NCBI GenBank assembly: GCA_030824965.1
Contig: JAPJQV010000005.1
Location: 160,182-224,181, forward strand
DNA length: 64,000 nt
Direction: 5' to 3'
Source of the DNA: Micavibrio sp.
GTDB taxonomy: Bacteria > Pseudomonadota > Alphaproteobacteria > Micavibrionales > Micavibrionaceae
In this document: one piece after another, positions 1 through 8,631 of the stretch
How the letters are laid out: the number at the start of each line of letters is the position of its first letter
Position numbering within the stretch: position 1 is the first letter of the stretch
Translations under genes and position numbers: made by a program
Notes under the pieces: generated by a model
Database searches by the model: none
What the model saw: the letters and a program-made list of their open reading frames with translations, nothing else
What the model was told of the DNA's origin: nothing

Positions 1-525
1 GCCGACTGAGCTGGAAAGAACATTTAATTCGGCAATATCTTCCAGCCCGGGCCTTGACTTATTTTGGCCGAAAATACTGGCGGCGCCATTATGAATGATC
101 GTAAACGATTTGGGACGAAATCCGTTTTTTTCGAAAAACGATTTCTGATACGCGCTTTGAAAGATTACCAAATCAGCATGGCGCATAATCGAAAGCACGT
201 TGCGGTCGGAGCGCCATCCTTCCCCCAGATAATATTTAATCGGCCCGGTCGGATATCCATGAGCTTTTAGATTCACTGCGCGAATGATAAGCCTTGCTTT
301 CGGATTGATGGCTTTCATCCTTTTAATGTCTGCCAGTTTATAATGACCTTTATCGCCGCCAGGTCCTTTCGAAATTTGATTCATGAAAATGATATCGGCA
401 TCGGAGGCATCGTCGGTAAATTCGATATCAGGCTTTGAAGATAATTCCTCAACGAGGGAGCGCAGAAAGTTGTTGGCGCCGCCCCATGGTTTATCGGTCG
501 TTTTGTAGGTGAGATAAATTTTCAT
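1..525 (-). CDS. Glycosyltransferase, GT4-like (partial, 3' end off window)
   Basis: The gene starts with ATG at 525 and runs off the left edge, leaving 175 codons with an intact N-terminus. The early glycine-rich GGANNFLRSL stretch (residues 15-24) and the IIHNGA segment near residue 143 are typical of GT-B fold, GT4-type glycosyltransferases, where HNG marks the hinge before the donor-binding domain. That C-terminal domain is outside the window. The start overlaps the stop of the upstream dehydrogenase gene in an ATGA arrangement, so the two are probably translationally coupled. Its role would be sugar transfer in assembly of the surface glycan; donor and acceptor cannot be told. Confidence 0.8.
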   Translation of the reverse strand, partial: MKIYLTYKTTDKPWGGANNFLRSLVEELSSKPDIEFTDDASDADIIFMNQISKGPGGDKGHYKLADIKRMKAINPKARLIIRAVNLKAHGYPTGPIKYYLGEGWRSDRNVLSIMRHADLVIFQSAYQKSFFEKNGFRPKSFTIIHNGAASIFGQNKSRPGLEDIAELNVLSSSVG

Positions 526-1466
526 GACCCGGAGATAAACTGTTGAAGCTTTTCCGCCATGAATATTTCAGTTTTATGCATAGACTCATACGTCGCACCG
601 CCGATATGAGGAGTGATGATCAAATTATCATGGCTGCGAGCGTAGTCGATCAAGGGCGAAGATTTAATGTCGCCTTCATATTCTTCTTCTAGAACGTCGA
701 GCGCGGCACCGGCGATTTTATTATTTTCCAAAGCTTCGAGCAGAGCTTTTTGATCGAGAACATCGCCGCGGGAGGTATTGATCAGACAGGAATCGGGTTT
801 CATCTGGTCTATAAAAGCGGAATTGATGATTTGATGATTTTCAGGCGTCGAAGGAATATGGACCGAGACAATATCGCATGATTGAGCAATTTCATCGAGG
901 GTGTATAAATTTTCTACGCCGTCGAGCGATATATCTTTATTTGTATCATAGGCATAAACATTCATACCTAAAACTTTTGTATAAGCGGCAACTTTGCTGC
1001 CGAGCCTTCCGAGTCCTATAATACCGAGGCTTTTTCCTTGAAGTTCGTGGCCTTTAAATAAATCGCGGTTCCATTGTCCCTCCATTACGCTCTGATGTGC
1101 GGATGGTAGCTTTCGGTATAAAGCTAATATCAGGGCGAGGGTTAGTTCTGCCGTTGCATAAATACTATCCAAGAATTCACGCTCGCCGCGTAATGAAAGG
1201 ATTTCAATTTTTTTCTGTTGCGTCGTTTCCAGATCGATGTGGTTAAGGCCAGTCGTTGCTGTGACGACTATCTTTAAGGACCTGGCGGCGTCGAGAATTT
1301 CTTTGTCGATCTGATGGCCGAGGCGCGTAATCAAAATGTCGAAATCGGCGATTTTCTCCAGAAGTTCTGCGCGGGAGAGAGGGCCATCGGTTACGTCGCC
1401 CAATGTTTCCAAAACAGATTGCGCATCCGGCGAATAATGCAAAGGTTCAAGATTTAAAATCCGCAC
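522..1466 (-). CDS. D-2-hydroxyacid dehydrogenase (NAD-dependent)
   Basis: A 314-residue member of the D-isomer specific 2-hydroxyacid dehydrogenase family. The Rossmann motif GLGRLG (151-156) binds NAD. The catalytic triad is visible as Arg233 in TSRGD, a glutamate near 262 and His287 in TPHIGGAT. Such enzymes reduce 2-oxoacids or oxidise D-2-hydroxyacids; within glycan loci they may make unusual hydroxyacid substituents, but no substrate can be assigned here. The start codon is GTG. It lies divergent from the cytidylyltransferase gene, with a short AT-rich region between that must hold both promoters, and overlaps the downstream glycosyltransferase by 4 nt. Confidence 0.88.
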   Translation of the reverse strand: MRILNLEPLHYSPDAQSVLETLGDVTDGPLSRAELLEKIADFDILITRLGHQIDKEILDAARSLKIVVTATTGLNHIDLETTQQKKIEILSLRGEREFLDSIYATAELTLALILALYRKLPSAHQSVMEGQWNRDLFKGHELQGKSLGIIGLGRLGSKVAAYTKVLGMNVYAYDTNKDISLDGVENLYTLDEIAQSCDIVSVHIPSTPENHQIINSAFIDQMKPDSCLINTSRGDVLDQKALLEALENNKIAGAALDVLEEEYEGDIKSSPLIDYARSHDNLIITPHIGGATYESMHKTEIFMAEKLQQFISGS

Positions 1467-1551
1467 GACTGGCCTGTAGAATTTGTTTTTGCTGGGCTTA
1501 AATTTGTGATATTTCTAATTTTATTTCAATAACTTGTCAATAAACGCCCTT

Positions 1552-2256
1552 ATGCTCAATAACAAAAGAATTCTTGGCTTGATCAATGCCCGCGGTGGTT
1601 CCAAAGGGGTGCCCGGCAAGAATATCAAGCTGATGAACGGAAAGCCATTGATCGGCTATAGCATTGAATGCGCACGACAAAGCAGGTTTATCGATAAAGT
1701 GCTGGTGTCCACCGACGATCCTGAAATCGCCGAAGTTGCAAAATCATTCGGCGCGGATGTTCCATTTTTAAGACCGCAGGAATTGGCGAGCGATACGGCC
1801 AAACAGATCGATGCCATGATACATGCGGTAAATTTTCTGGAAGATAACGGCGAGAATTACGATATTATTTGCGTCCTGCAACCGACCTGCCCGATGAGAA
1901 TTGCGGAAGATATCGATGCGACTCTCGAATTACTCATTTCATCGAATGCAGACAGCGCGATTACCGTGACAGATGTCGGCGGGCGTCATCCGCGTACGTT
2001 ATATAACAAAGATCAAAGCGGGCGGGTGTTTCCTTATCTTGAAAGCGACGGTGCCGGAGTTCTGCGTCAGAATTTCGAAGAGCTTTACTGGCGCACAGGA
2101 GCGGTTTATGCCATGAAACGCGACGTTTTGATGATGCATAAATCTTTATACGGTGAAGATATCAGAGGGCATGTCATGCCAGAAGAAAGATGCTTCAATA
2201 TAGACGGCCCATTCGACTGGGATGTCTGCGAAGCATATATGAAGTTTAAATCATGA
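1552..2256 (+). CDS. neuA: Acylneuraminate cytidylyltransferase (CMP-nonulosonate synthetase), copy 1
   Basis: The product activates a nonulosonic acid with CTP to the CMP-sugar used by glycosyltransferases. The N-terminal ARGGSKGVPGKN signature is the CTP-binding loop of this family; VLQPTCPMR and the acidic C-terminal segment also fit. The ATG at 1552 places the signature near the N-terminus as usual; an in-frame TTG at 1534 would add six residues and cannot be excluded. No strong ribosome site precedes either. The 3' end overlaps the convergent epimerase gene by 11 bp. The symbol denotes the family; the sugar could be neuraminic or legionaminic acid. Confidence 0.88.
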   Translation: MLNNKRILGLINARGGSKGVPGKNIKLMNGKPLIGYSIECARQSRFIDKVLVSTDDPEIAEVAKSFGADVPFLRPQELASDTAKQIDAMIHAVNFLEDNGENYDIICVLQPTCPMRIAEDIDATLELLISSNADSAITVTDVGGRHPRTLYNKDQSGRVFPYLESDGAGVLRQNFEELYWRTGAVYAMKRDVLMMHKSLYGEDIRGHVMPEERCFNIDGPFDWDVCEAYMKFKS

Positions 2257-3397
2257 GATATTTCGTGTGGCTGAGCTCTGCAGTCGCCAGATGACCCGCG
2301 ATCAGTTCGCCCGCATTGCCTTTGCCGTATAAATCCGAAGATGGTTTCTTGCCAGTGCAATGATTTTTGATAGTGTTATAAATTTCTTCTGCATTATAAC
2401 CGACATCGATCACATTGGGACCGCGTTCGCGGTGAACCTGGCGAGAGCCGATATTTACCGATGGCGTGCCGAGATAGGAAGATTCCCGGATTCCGGCACT
2501 TGAATTCCCGATAATGCCGCTTGCCTTATTTAAAAGACGCAAGAAATCCTGCGGCTCCATATTTTTAATAAAATTAATGTGAGATGGATTTTTAGTTTCG
2601 CGGAAGATACGTATTTTTTTCGATACATCATCGCTGCCCGCATCGACATTCGGCCAGAACCATATAACAGGCAGTGTGACGCGTTCAATGGCTTTTAATG
2701 TCTGCTCGATCTGTTCGCCGCCATTCGGGAATTCAGTCGTTACGGGATGTTGCATAACGATGTAATAACCATTGGACAGATCGGGTTGTGCGCCGACGCC
2801 GCGGTATTTTTGATAGAGATCGAAATCAAGTTCAGGTTTTTCCGCCGCTGCTTTGGCAATATCGATGGACGGACAGCCGGTGAAGAAAATCTTTTCAGGA
2901 TTTTCGCCCATTTTTCTAAGACGTTCCGCAGAAAGTGCCGTCGAGGGAAAATGAAGATCGGCGAGTTTAGTGACCGCATGACGGACTTTCTCATCGATAT
3001 TGCCGGTAATCTCGCCGCCCTGAACATGGACGAGCGGAATGTTCAAATATGAAGCGGCAATGGCAGGTGACATCAATTCATAACGGTCGCCAATAACGAC
3101 AACGGCATCTGGTTTGAGCATATCGAAAGCGCTTGCAAACTCGCCAACACCAAAACCAGTGCTCTTAGCGGACGTTACAAGGTTTTCTCCTTCAAAAACC
3201 ATATGAACGCGGGCATTAACGGGAAAGCCATCTTTCTCGACGATGGGCTCCAAATTGCCAAATCTCGACAACAGAGCGGATGCGCCCAGCGCGACCTGTA
3301 ATTCCAGCTCATCATGTTTTTTAATTGCCTGAAGAATAGGTTTGATTTTGGCATAGCTGGCCCTCATCGTCAGGACAACACAAATCTTGCGCTTCAT
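2246..3397 (-). CDS. neuC: UDP-N-acetylglucosamine 2-epimerase (hydrolysing), NeuC-like, copy 1
   Basis: At 383 residues this matches the hydrolysing UDP-HexNAc 2-epimerase family, which releases UDP while forming ManNAc or a 2,4-diacetamido analogue for nonulosonate synthesis. GDRYE (103-107) and the HVQGGE...DEKVRHA region (124-141) are family hallmarks, followed by GCPSID. GT-B fold, cytoplasmic. It directly follows the NeuB-like gene, sharing one base (start at 3397, NeuB-like stop at 3397), so the two form a biosynthetic pair. Whether the substrate is UDP-GlcNAc (NeuC) or a bacillosamine derivative (LegG) cannot be read from the sequence. Confidence 0.88.
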   Translation of the reverse strand: MKRKICVVLTMRASYAKIKPILQAIKKHDELELQVALGASALLSRFGNLEPIVEKDGFPVNARVHMVFEGENLVTSAKSTGFGVGEFASAFDMLKPDAVVVIGDRYELMSPAIAASYLNIPLVHVQGGEITGNIDEKVRHAVTKLADLHFPSTALSAERLRKMGENPEKIFFTGCPSIDIAKAAAEKPELDFDLYQKYRGVGAQPDLSNGYYIVMQHPVTTEFPNGGEQIEQTLKAIERVTLPVIWFWPNVDAGSDDVSKKIRIFRETKNPSHINFIKNMEPQDFLRLLNKASGIIGNSSAGIRESSYLGTPSVNIGSRQVHRERGPNVIDVGYNAEEIYNTIKNHCTGKKPSSDLYGKGNAGELIAGHLATAELSHTKYLMI

Positions 3398-4434
3398 TAT
3401 TCAAAATCCTCTGTTTTTAAAAGGCGGTCTGCAGACACGTCCCTTATCAATTTTTTGCCAATTATCGTTTCTTTAGTAGAGTAAGGAATTCCAGTACCTG
3501 GCTTTTTCGGAACTAGCATATCTGCGGTCAAGATCGTTCCTGCTTTCAAATCACCGCTTAAGGCAATGCTTTTGGTAAAAAGATCTCGCATCTGGCTCAT
3601 GCGATCTGCCATTTGATCTTTATTCACCGGATTACGGTTCATAACATCATAAGCATCGCGGGCACGGCAAAGCATGGATAATTCATCGAAAGTTATCGAG
3701 GCGGCAGCATCAGGCCCATAAAGCCTTTTATCGAAAGTCACATGAACTTCTATAAGGCTGGCACCCTTTGCCATAGCCATGAGGGACGGATAAAGTGTGC
3801 CGGAATGGTCGGAAAGACCTACCGGGCAGTTATGCGCGACGGCGTATTCATCCAGCACATTGATACCGACATCTTCGAGTTTTGTCGGATAGTTGCTTGT
3901 GCATTGGAATAAAGCGAAAGGCGTTTTTTGTTGCTTGAATGCATGGGCAATATTTGCGACTTCCGCGTAAGTGCTCATGCCGGTACTAAATAAAACAGGC
4001 TTACCGGTTTTCATGATCGCTTCAATCAAATCATGTGACTTGAATTCTCCGGAACCGATCTTGTAAGCGGGCATATCGAATTTTTTGAGTAGCCTTACGG
4101 CATCGACTGAAAATGCGGAGCTGAGAAGGACGATATTCTTTTCTTTCGCATGCTTGAAAAGTCCGGCCCACTGGTCTTCCGAAAATTCCATGCGTTTCCA
4201 GTAATCATATCGCGTTGCATCCTGCCCGCTCATCGAGATACGGAAAGATTCATCTTTTGTCGACTCCGCACTCGCGATATGGGTCTGGAATTTGATGGCA
4301 TCGGCGCCGCTTTCTGCGGCGGCGTCTATGAAAGAATGAGCGAAACCCAAAGAGCCGTCATGTGCCTGAGCGACTTCGGCAATGATAAAAGATTTATCGT
4401 CTTTTGAAATAGTCGACGAACCAATCTTAAACAT
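3397..4434 (-). CDS. neuB: N-acetylneuraminate/legionaminate synthase with SAF domain, copy 1
   Basis: A 345-residue NeuB family aldol-type synthase condensing phosphoenolpyruvate with a ManNAc-type sugar. The TIM-barrel domain contains IAEVAQAHDGS, IKFQTH and KIGSGE segments typical of the family, GLSDHSGT, and a C-terminal SAF (antifreeze-like) domain with the KKPGTGIP motif that closes the active site of the partner subunit in the dimer. The start overlaps the end of the ABC exporter gene by 8 nt, placing exporter, synthase and epimerase in one operon. Exact sugar specificity is open. Confidence 0.9.
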   Translation of the reverse strand: MFKIGSSTISKDDKSFIIAEVAQAHDGSLGFAHSFIDAAAESGADAIKFQTHIASAESTKDESFRISMSGQDATRYDYWKRMEFSEDQWAGLFKHAKEKNIVLLSSAFSVDAVRLLKKFDMPAYKIGSGEFKSHDLIEAIMKTGKPVLFSTGMSTYAEVANIAHAFKQQKTPFALFQCTSNYPTKLEDVGINVLDEYAVAHNCPVGLSDHSGTLYPSLMAMAKGASLIEVHVTFDKRLYGPDAAASITFDELSMLCRARDAYDVMNRNPVNKDQMADRMSQMRDLFTKSIALSGDLKAGTILTADMLVPKKPGTGIPYSTKETIIGKKLIRDVSADRLLKTEDFE

Positions 4435-6214
4435 GAGCGTTCTCCAAGTGAATGTTCCTTAAATCACCGGATAGGTTTGCTTTGTTTTGCGAAGTAACGT
4501 TTCCGTTTTCAACAATGAAAATCTCGTCACATTTGGAAAGGAGATCCATTTTATGCGAGATGATTAGAATCGTTTTCTTTTGGTCCAATCTATGGATGGA
4601 TGTCATGACTTCCTCTTCCGTGTGAGGATCGAGGGCGCTCGTCGCTTCATCCAAAACCAGAACCGGCCTGTTTAGATACAGAGCCCGGGCCAAGCCTATA
4701 CGCTGTCTTTGCCCGCCGGATAAACGAATTCCATTTTCGCCGACAATCGTATCGTAACCTTGCGCAAGTTCGCGCTCGATAAACTGTGACAGGCTCGCCT
4801 GAGAAGCTGCATATTTTAAACGTTCAATGTCGATATTTTCAGGCGAAACACCAAAAGCAATATTGGCGGCGATAGTATCATCGCAAAGATAGATATGCTG
4901 TGAGACATACGATAAATTCTTTTGCCATTCATGTATATTATCAGGCGTCAAGTCTGCGCCGTCTATCAGAATTTTTCCTGACGTTGCTGGTAGAAGACCG
5001 AGTATGAGATCGACCAGGGTTGTTTTGCCTGCGCCGGTCTTACCTATAATCCCGACCATGCTATGCGCTTTAATTTCAAAGCTAGCCTCATTTATTATTT
5101 CACGACCGTTTTCATATCTGAAAGATAAATTTTCTGCCTTAATGGAATGAATAAAGGGAAGAGGGTTTATAACAGGAGGAGATGTTTGCTGCATTGTTGC
5201 AGCATGAGATAACTCCTCACGGATCGTGTCGAGGATAGGTCCGTTGAAACGCAATTTTGTGAAGCCATAATAAATGCCCTGGAGGCCCGGTAAAAGACGG
5301 TAGCCTGCAAAAACATACACGGCAACAATCGGCAGAGCTTGACTTAAACTCTGGGAGCTGTGCATCAAGAGATAAAGAAGTATCAGCAGGACTCCGCCGA
5401 AAGCGATGATCTCCATGGCAAAACGTGGAATTTCTCCCATAACATTACTTTTGGCGCTGCTGATCGCGAAATTTTTGGCGGGGGCGGAAAAGTAATTCAA
5501 ATAAAGTCTTTCATGTCCGCCAAGCTTTATATTCTTTATTCCCTGAATACCTTCATTGACCACTTTGTACTTCCCGGTTTGCGCCAGACTTCTGCGATGG
5601 GCTTCCGCTTTTAGCGATTTCTTGAAGATCATGAAAACGGTTATATAGGACCCTCCGAGGATGATAGCAGTTCCAATAGCCAGGCCCGGCTCCATTACCG
5701 CCAGAAAAATCAGGATCACAACCGAAACGATAATTTTAGTCACCATATCAAGAAAGGCGAGGATGACATTGCTGGTGACGGCATGAACTTCGGCAAGAAT
5801 ATTTTTTGCCAGATCGGAAGAATTTCTTTTTAAGAAAAAGTCATACGGCTGGCGCAGGCAGACTTCAAAAAGGCGGATAGCCAAGCTTTCCCCCCAGCTT
5901 TGGGTCACGATCAAAGTAGTCCATCTGGTGGCGGCTTTAATAACGTTCGAAATGACAAGGATCAAAAAAACCCCAAGGCCGAGCAGGAACATGAAATCCG
6001 TTGGATTATCGAAGCCAAAAAAATTATAAACGGATGAGAGCCACTTGTTTTGCTGAATGGTTTCAGGATTGGCCAGAACCGACATAAAAGGGAGAAGGGA
6101 AGCGATTCCTGCGACTTCAGTCAGGGAGAGCAGCAAAAATAAAACCATCAGGCCGCCGGCCTGGATTTTTTCCTGCCGGTCGAGTAAATCGAATATCTTG
6201 CGGATGGTTTCCAT
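4427..6214 (-). CDS. ABC exporter, fused membrane and ATP-binding domains (flippase-like)
   Basis: This 595-residue half-transporter has an N-terminal region with about six membrane segments and a C-terminal nucleotide-binding domain. Walker A GKTGAGKTT, the signature LSGGQRQRIGLARAL and Walker B VLVLDEATSALD are all intact. Proteins of this layout in glycan loci (MsbA/PglK type) flip lipid-linked oligosaccharides across the inner membrane and act as homodimers. Its place between the nucleotide-sugar genes and the neuB-neuC pair supports such a role, but lipid or peptide export is possible. It starts 4 nt after the stop of the dehydrogenase gene. Confidence 0.87.
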   Translation of the reverse strand: METIRKIFDLLDRQEKIQAGGLMVLFLLLSLTEVAGIASLLPFMSVLANPETIQQNKWLSSVYNFFGFDNPTDFMFLLGLGVFLILVISNVIKAATRWTTLIVTQSWGESLAIRLFEVCLRQPYDFFLKRNSSDLAKNILAEVHAVTSNVILAFLDMVTKIIVSVVILIFLAVMEPGLAIGTAIILGGSYITVFMIFKKSLKAEAHRRSLAQTGKYKVVNEGIQGIKNIKLGGHERLYLNYFSAPAKNFAISSAKSNVMGEIPRFAMEIIAFGGVLLILLYLLMHSSQSLSQALPIVAVYVFAGYRLLPGLQGIYYGFTKLRFNGPILDTIREELSHAATMQQTSPPVINPLPFIHSIKAENLSFRYENGREIINEASFEIKAHSMVGIIGKTGAGKTTLVDLILGLLPATSGKILIDGADLTPDNIHEWQKNLSYVSQHIYLCDDTIAANIAFGVSPENIDIERLKYAASQASLSQFIERELAQGYDTIVGENGIRLSGGQRQRIGLARALYLNRPVLVLDEATSALDPHTEEEVMTSIHRLDQKKTILIISHKMDLLSKCDEIFIVENGNVTSQNKANLSGDLRNIHLENAHV

Positions 6215-6218
6215 CAGC

Positions 6219-7508
6219 CTACAGGCTCCAATAGCTTTCTTTCTCGAATTGCTCCGGAGAACAAGCGGATTTCAGGTCTATAAGAATTGTTCGGTCAGAC
6301 ATCATTTTCTTTATACCAGCATCGCCTTCATTGAGGTATTCTTTATGCGGTACGGCCAGTATAACGGCGTCCATTTTATTCAGCGCCGATATATCTGTTT
6401 CCAGGGAAAGGCCGTATTCATGGTCTACTTCGTCTTTATCGGCGAGGGGATCGTGAACGACCGGTTCAATGCCAAATTCGCGCAGTTCAGCGATAATATC
6501 GGGAACGCGGCTGTTGCGAATATCTGGAACATTTTCTTTAAACGTAATGCCCAAAATGCCGACCTTCGCGCCTTTGACGGTGATGTCGTTTTTGATCATC
6601 ATGCGGACCAGTTTTTGCGCAACATAAGCGCCCATTCCGTCATTAATGCGGCGGCCTGACAGAATGACTTGGGGGCTGTAACCTATTTGCTCCGCTTTAG
6701 CTGTCAAATAGTAGGGATCGACGCCGATGCAGTGCCCGCCAACAAGGCCTGGTGTGAAGGGGATGAAGTTCCATTTCGTTCCCGATGCTGCAAGAACGTC
6801 TTTCGTGCGTATGCCAAGCTTGTCGAAAATAATCGCCAATTCGTTCATGAGGGCGATATTCAGATCGCGCTGAATATTTTCGATCACTTTCGCGGACTCC
6901 GCGACCTTGATCGATGGGGCCTTATGAACGCCGGCTTTGACGATTGTTTCGTATAAGGCCGTGACCGTTTCCAAAGTCTGGGCATCTTCACCGGAAACGA
7001 CTTTCGTTATAGTTTCAATCGTATGTTGTTTATCGCCGGGATTGATGCGCTCCGGCGAATAGCCGAGTTTGAAATCTTGCCCTTGGCGCAGGCCGGAGAT
7101 TTTTTCGAGAATAGGACCGCAGATGTCTTCCGTAACACCTGGATAGACCGTAGACTCATAAATAACGATGGAGCCTTTTTTGAGCGCTTTAGCGACTGTT
7201 TCGGAAGCTTTTTGAACCGGTGTCAGATCAGGCTGGCGGTTTTCATCGATTGGAGTCGGTACGCATACGATAAAAATATCTGACCCGGTAATATCTTCGA
7301 TATTGGCCGTGGCTTTGAAACTGGAAGATTTGAGAACATCGTCTTCTATTTCCCCGGTGCGGTCAAAACCGGAATTCAATTCTTCGATGCGTGTTTTATT
7401 GACATCGAAACCGGATATATTTACCCCGGCGCGAGCGAAAGCAACGGCAACAGGCAGGCCGACATATCCAAGTCCGATAACTGCAACTTTAAGAGTTTTG
7501 ATATCCAT
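6219..7508 (-). CDS. Nucleotide-sugar dehydrogenase (UDP-HexNAc 6-dehydrogenase, TviB/WbpO-like)
   Basis: A 429-residue NAD-dependent four-electron dehydrogenase that oxidises C6 of a UDP-sugar to the uronate. The N-terminal GLGYVGLP Rossmann motif, the SPERINPGD segment and the catalytic-cysteine motif GGHCIGVDPYY are present. The motif around SGFDRTGEIE resembles the TviB/WbpO branch that acts on UDP-GlcNAc or UDP-GalNAc rather than UDP-glucose. The start overlaps the stop of the upstream epimerase gene by one base, so the two enzymes are coupled and probably deliver an epimerised uronate to the surface glycan. Confidence 0.88.
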   Translation of the reverse strand: MDIKTLKVAVIGLGYVGLPVAVAFARAGVNISGFDVNKTRIEELNSGFDRTGEIEDDVLKSSSFKATANIEDITGSDIFIVCVPTPIDENRQPDLTPVQKASETVAKALKKGSIVIYESTVYPGVTEDICGPILEKISGLRQGQDFKLGYSPERINPGDKQHTIETITKVVSGEDAQTLETVTALYETIVKAGVHKAPSIKVAESAKVIENIQRDLNIALMNELAIIFDKLGIRTKDVLAASGTKWNFIPFTPGLVGGHCIGVDPYYLTAKAEQIGYSPQVILSGRRINDGMGAYVAQKLVRMMIKNDITVKGAKVGILGITFKENVPDIRNSRVPDIIAELREFGIEPVVHDPLADKDEVDHEYGLSLETDISALNKMDAVILAVPHKEYLNEGDAGIKKMMSDRTILIDLKSACSPEQFEKESYWSL

Positions 7509-8539
7509 TATTGATTTCCCAAGTTGTAATAATCTCTATACCAGCGGACAAAACGCGCCACGCCTGTTTTTAAAGGAGTATAAGGTTTGAAACCCGTAGC
7601 GGCGGCCAGATCATCCGTATTGGCATAGGTGCTTTCGACATCGCCGATTTGCATCGGCAGCATTTCTTTGAGGGCCGTTAGCCCGGTTTCTTCTTCCAGA
7701 AGTGAAATTAATTCCATTAAATCTTCGGGATGGTTGTTACCGATATTATAGATGCGATGCGGGGCACGGCTAGTGGCCGGATCCGGATCTTTGCTGTTCC
7801 AGTTCTTATCGCTTTGCGGAATGACAGGAAGAAGGCGCGAAATACCTTCGACGATATCGTCGATATAAGTGAAGTCACGTCCCATCTGGCCGTGATTATA
7901 TATCTCGATAGGTTTGTTATCGTATAGCGCTTTAGTGAATTTAAATAAGGCCATGTCAGGGCGTCCCCATGGACCGTATACGGTAAAGAAACGCAAACCT
8001 GTGCAGGGAAGGCCATACATTGAAGCGTAGCTATGAGCCATCATTTCATTGGCTTTTTTCGTTGCCGCGTAAAGACTGACCGGGTGATCGGTTACGTTAT
8101 GTTCGGAAAAAGGAAGTTCTGTGCTGGCACCGTAAACGGAACTGGAAGATGCATATAATAAGTGGCTTACGTTATGATGGCGGCAGCCTTCCAGAATGTT
8201 CATGAAGCCTGTCACGTTACTGTCGATATAAGCGTAAGGATTTTCCAGCGAATAACGAACCCCGGCTTGCGCGGCCAAATTGACAACTATTTCCGGTTTC
8301 AAATCTTTAAAGATCTTTTCCATACCCGCGCGATCGCCAAGATCGACCTGATGAAATTGAAAATTAGGAGAGGCTTTAACGTTTTCGAGACGGTCTTCTT
8401 TAAGTTTTACGTCATAATATGAATTCATATTATCGATCCCGTGAATGCTCCATTCCGGGTTCTCTTTGCATAATTTGATAGCCAAGTGCGAGCCGATAAA
8501 ACCTGCGCAGCCAGTGATTAAAATTCTGTATTTTTTCAT
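7508..8539 (-). CDS. NAD-dependent nucleotide-sugar epimerase (UDP-glucuronate 4-epimerase-like)
   Basis: Extended SDR enzyme of 343 residues with the N-terminal GCAGFIGSHL NAD-binding motif and a YAATKKANE active-site segment (YxxxK). Overall pattern, including SSSSVYGAS and FFTVYGPWGRPDMA, is that of UDP-glucuronate 4-epimerases (CapI/LspL type), producing UDP-galacturonate. Since the following gene encodes a HexNAc-type dehydrogenase, the real substrate may be the corresponding aminouronate. It is the first gene of the minus-strand run ending at the left window edge. The 92 bp upstream of it, before the 8632 gene ends, hold no recognised gene. Confidence 0.86.
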   Translation of the reverse strand: MKKYRILITGCAGFIGSHLAIKLCKENPEWSIHGIDNMNSYYDVKLKEDRLENVKASPNFQFHQVDLGDRAGMEKIFKDLKPEIVVNLAAQAGVRYSLENPYAYIDSNVTGFMNILEGCRHHNVSHLLYASSSSVYGASTELPFSEHNVTDHPVSLYAATKKANEMMAHSYASMYGLPCTGLRFFTVYGPWGRPDMALFKFTKALYDNKPIEIYNHGQMGRDFTYIDDIVEGISRLLPVIPQSDKNWNSKDPDPATSRAPHRIYNIGNNHPEDLMELISLLEEETGLTALKEMLPMQIGDVESTYANTDDLAAATGFKPYTPLKTGVARFVRWYRDYYNLGNQ

Positions 8540-8631
8540 GTTATGAATATTTTATGTACGGGGCTTATCAATAGCGGATCAGATGCGATCTGCAAGGAAT
8601 TTTTAAAGCTTTTAAAAGCAGATGTAAATTT

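Noticed and set aside
2106..2360. Antisense ORFs over neuA/neuC and similar long frames opposite real genes
   Set aside because: They lie opposite well-supported genes, lack conserved motifs and show no independent start signals.
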